Assembly (NCBI RefSeq): GCF_937999985.1
Contig: NZ_CALLDG010000144.1
Span: forward strand, 1-6,757
DNA from: an uncultured Corynebacterium sp.
GTDB taxonomy: Bacteria > Actinomycetota > Actinomycetes > Mycobacteriales > Mycobacteriaceae
Direction of reading: 5' to 3'
DNA length: 6,757 nt
Position 1 is the first letter of the stretch, and every line of letters begins with the position of its first letter. The notes below the pieces were generated by a model, which made no database searches, was not told where the DNA came from, and saw only the letters and a list, made by a program, of their open reading frames with translations. Both the position numbers and the translations under genes were made by a program. Positions 5,659 through 6,757 of the stretch are shown piece by piece.

Positions 5659-6757
5659 GGCTGTGGCTGTTGTCGGGCTTGGCGCGGAAATCCAGGGTCT
5701 CGATATCGCCCGGCACCGCAACGCTGAGGCTTTCGGCGGGCAGGCGCGAGGCGGCGTCCATAATAAAGGCAGCGAGGGAAAGCAGCGTCGCGGCGCTCGT
5801 GCGATTGCCGACCGCACCCAGCATCAGGGCGATCGGCCAGCGGCCAGGCACGCGCTCGGGGGCGACGAGCGGCAGTGTGACGGCCGCCCATCCCGTCAGG
5901 TTCCACAGGGTGCCCCACGGGGTCCAGGCGGTCTGCGCCCAGAAGTTATCGGCGGGTGTGAGCTGCGAAAATGCCCCGGGGGGCGGCGGTGCGCAGGCGA
6001 GGGTTGGGGTGGCGATCACGTCGAAGTGTGGCCACGCCCGCTGTGGGTCTAGCCCGACTATCTGTTTTTCTAACTGTTGACGCCGCCATTTCGGCACCTG
6101 CCGGCCTTCTTCGCGCAGCCAGGTAGTAATGGGCGACAGTGTGCCCGGCAGATCCGCACAGCGGGCGGCGATGAGGTCGCGGAAGAGTTGAAAGGTGGCC
6201 GGGGGATAGGGCGCGGGCGCCTGGGTTACGGACTCGACGCGCGGATGCGTGGTGGCCAGAGCTGTGGCTGCGGCGGTGGCGGCGGCGATCTCCGGGGAGA
6301 CAACGCTGCGAGTGTGGAAGGGCTGGTTGGTATAGCCGATGCGCAGAGGCTGTGGCGGGTGAGCGGGCTCCAGGTGCAGTGTGTCCTTATCCGGCGCGGG
6401 CAGGCCGTAGGCGCGGGCGGTGGTGGGCAGGTCGGAGGCGATAAAACCCTGTGCGACCGGCGTAAAAGAGCCAAAACGGTGGTTGTGGGCAGGTTTCAAC
6501 GCGGCGAGCCCGCAGCACGCCGCGGGGATGCGGATGGAACCGCCGCCGTCGGTGGCGTGGGCGATGTTGACCAGCCCTCGGGCGACGGCCGTGGCGGCCC
6601 CGCCGGAGGAACCGCCGACCATCATCGCGGAGTTCAACGGGTTGATGGGCTGGGGCATGCCGACGGGCTCAGTATAGGCGGTGGTGCCGTACTCCGCGGA
6701 GGAAGACGCGCCGACTAGCGTGGCTCCGCCCACCAGCAGGCGGTGGGCGGCTGTGTC
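5642..6757 (-). CDS. Amidase-signature family enzyme, C-terminal 371 residues
   Basis: Amidase-signature enzymes hydrolyse carboxamides (or transfer the ammonia) with a Lys-cisSer-Ser triad. The fragment shows GGSSGGAATAVARGLV, with the cis-Ser at fragment residue 50, and ATDGGGSIRIPAACCGLAALKP, with the nucleophile Ser74; the 24-residue spacing between them is that of the family. The catalytic Lys and the N-terminal part lie beyond the right edge, where the frame is still open. A GTG at 6731-6733 is not the true start, because conserved-looking sequence (RLLVGGATLVGA) continues upstream of it. The C-terminal half is Pro/Ala-rich and fits a generic amidase rather than GatA; the substrate cannot be predicted. 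The protein ends in an unusual His-rich tail, SHSHEHEH, inside the overlap with the CPBP gene, with which it likely forms an operon. Confidence 0.92.
   Translation of the reverse strand, partial: DTAAHRLLVGGATLVGASSSAEYGTTAYTEPVGMPQPINPLNSAMMVGGSSGGAATAVARGLVNIAHATDGGGSIRIPAACCGLAALKPAHNHRFGSFTPVAQGFIASDLPTTARAYGLPAPDKDTLHLEPAHPPQPLRIGYTNQPFHTRSVVSPEIAAATAAATALATTHPRVESVTQAPAPYPPATFQLFRDLIAARCADLPGTLSPITTWLREEGRQVPKWRRQQLEKQIVGLDPQRAWPHFDVIATPTLACAPPPPGAFSQLTPADNFWAQTAWTPWGTLWNLTGWAAVTLPLVAPERVPGRWPIALMLGAVGNRTSAATLLSLAAFIMDAASRLPAESLSVAVPGDIETLDFRAKPDNSHSHEHEH
5645..5668 (-). repeat. Hexanucleotide repeat coding the amidase His tail and the CPBP start
   Basis: Read on the minus strand, two AGCCAY units are followed by two GAGCAY units. 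In the amidase frame they give SHSHEHEH; in the CPBP frame the CATGAG repetition gives two in-frame ATG codons (Met-Ser-Met-Ser). One repeat therefore sets both the C terminus of one protein and the start of the next. Confidence 0.7.

Noticed and set aside
1..6757. Defence system, toxin-antitoxin pair, prophage or mobile element
   Set aside because: All genes are ordinary housekeeping or envelope families with uniform GC-rich coding, and no transposase, integrase or array-like repeat is seen. The CPBP protein alone (once called Abi) is not evidence of phage defence.

Overview
The window looks like chromosomal core DNA from a GC-rich actinobacterium, most likely a Corynebacterium. The evidence is a corynebacterial-type L-lactate dehydrogenase, an actinobacterial DUF5926-type protein, an LCP-family cell-wall ligase with a long Arg/Pro-rich cytoplasmic tail, an actinobacterial-type CPBP protein, and -10 boxes resembling the corynebacterial GnTAnAnTnG consensus. 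From memory, C. glutamicum keeps sodA, ldhA, glpQ1 and an lcpB-type gene in the same broad neighbourhood. The species cannot be named from this sequence alone.

Layout. On the left, the 5' part of a superoxide dismutase gene (minus strand) runs off the edge. A 235-bp AT-richer divergent intergenic region follows, holding candidate promoters for both directions and a perfect 12-bp inverted repeat. Three plus-strand genes come next: ldh, a cytoplasmic glycerophosphodiester phosphodiesterase (glpQ type), and a DUF5926-type protein of unknown function whose GTG start overlaps the end of glpQ. A 45-bp convergent junction made of short degenerate repeats separates them from a minus-strand block. In its reading order, that block is an amidase-signature enzyme (N terminus beyond the right edge), a CPBP membrane protein overlapping the amidase by 17 bp, and the LCP-family protein.

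How the genes relate. Lactate dehydrogenase reoxidises NADH at the end of glycolysis, and GlpQ recovers glycerol 3-phosphate from phospholipid head-group diesters. The minus-strand block combines an envelope-polymer ligase with a CPBP membrane protein and an amidase. The amidase and CPBP genes look translationally coupled, while lcpB appears to have its own promoter.

No mobile element, CRISPR array, tRNA or rRNA was seen, and I see no new multi-gene system. The most notable structure is at small scale. Three genes (glpQ, DUF5926, lcpB) have a -10-like hexamer 7-8 nt before a plausible initiator codon and no usable Shine-Dalgarno there, which suggests leaderless transcripts. Three separate gene ends carry degenerate tandem repeats with a GCTGG/GGCTG flavour. 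The amidase ends in a His-rich tail encoded by a hexanucleotide repeat that also supplies the start codon of the next gene.
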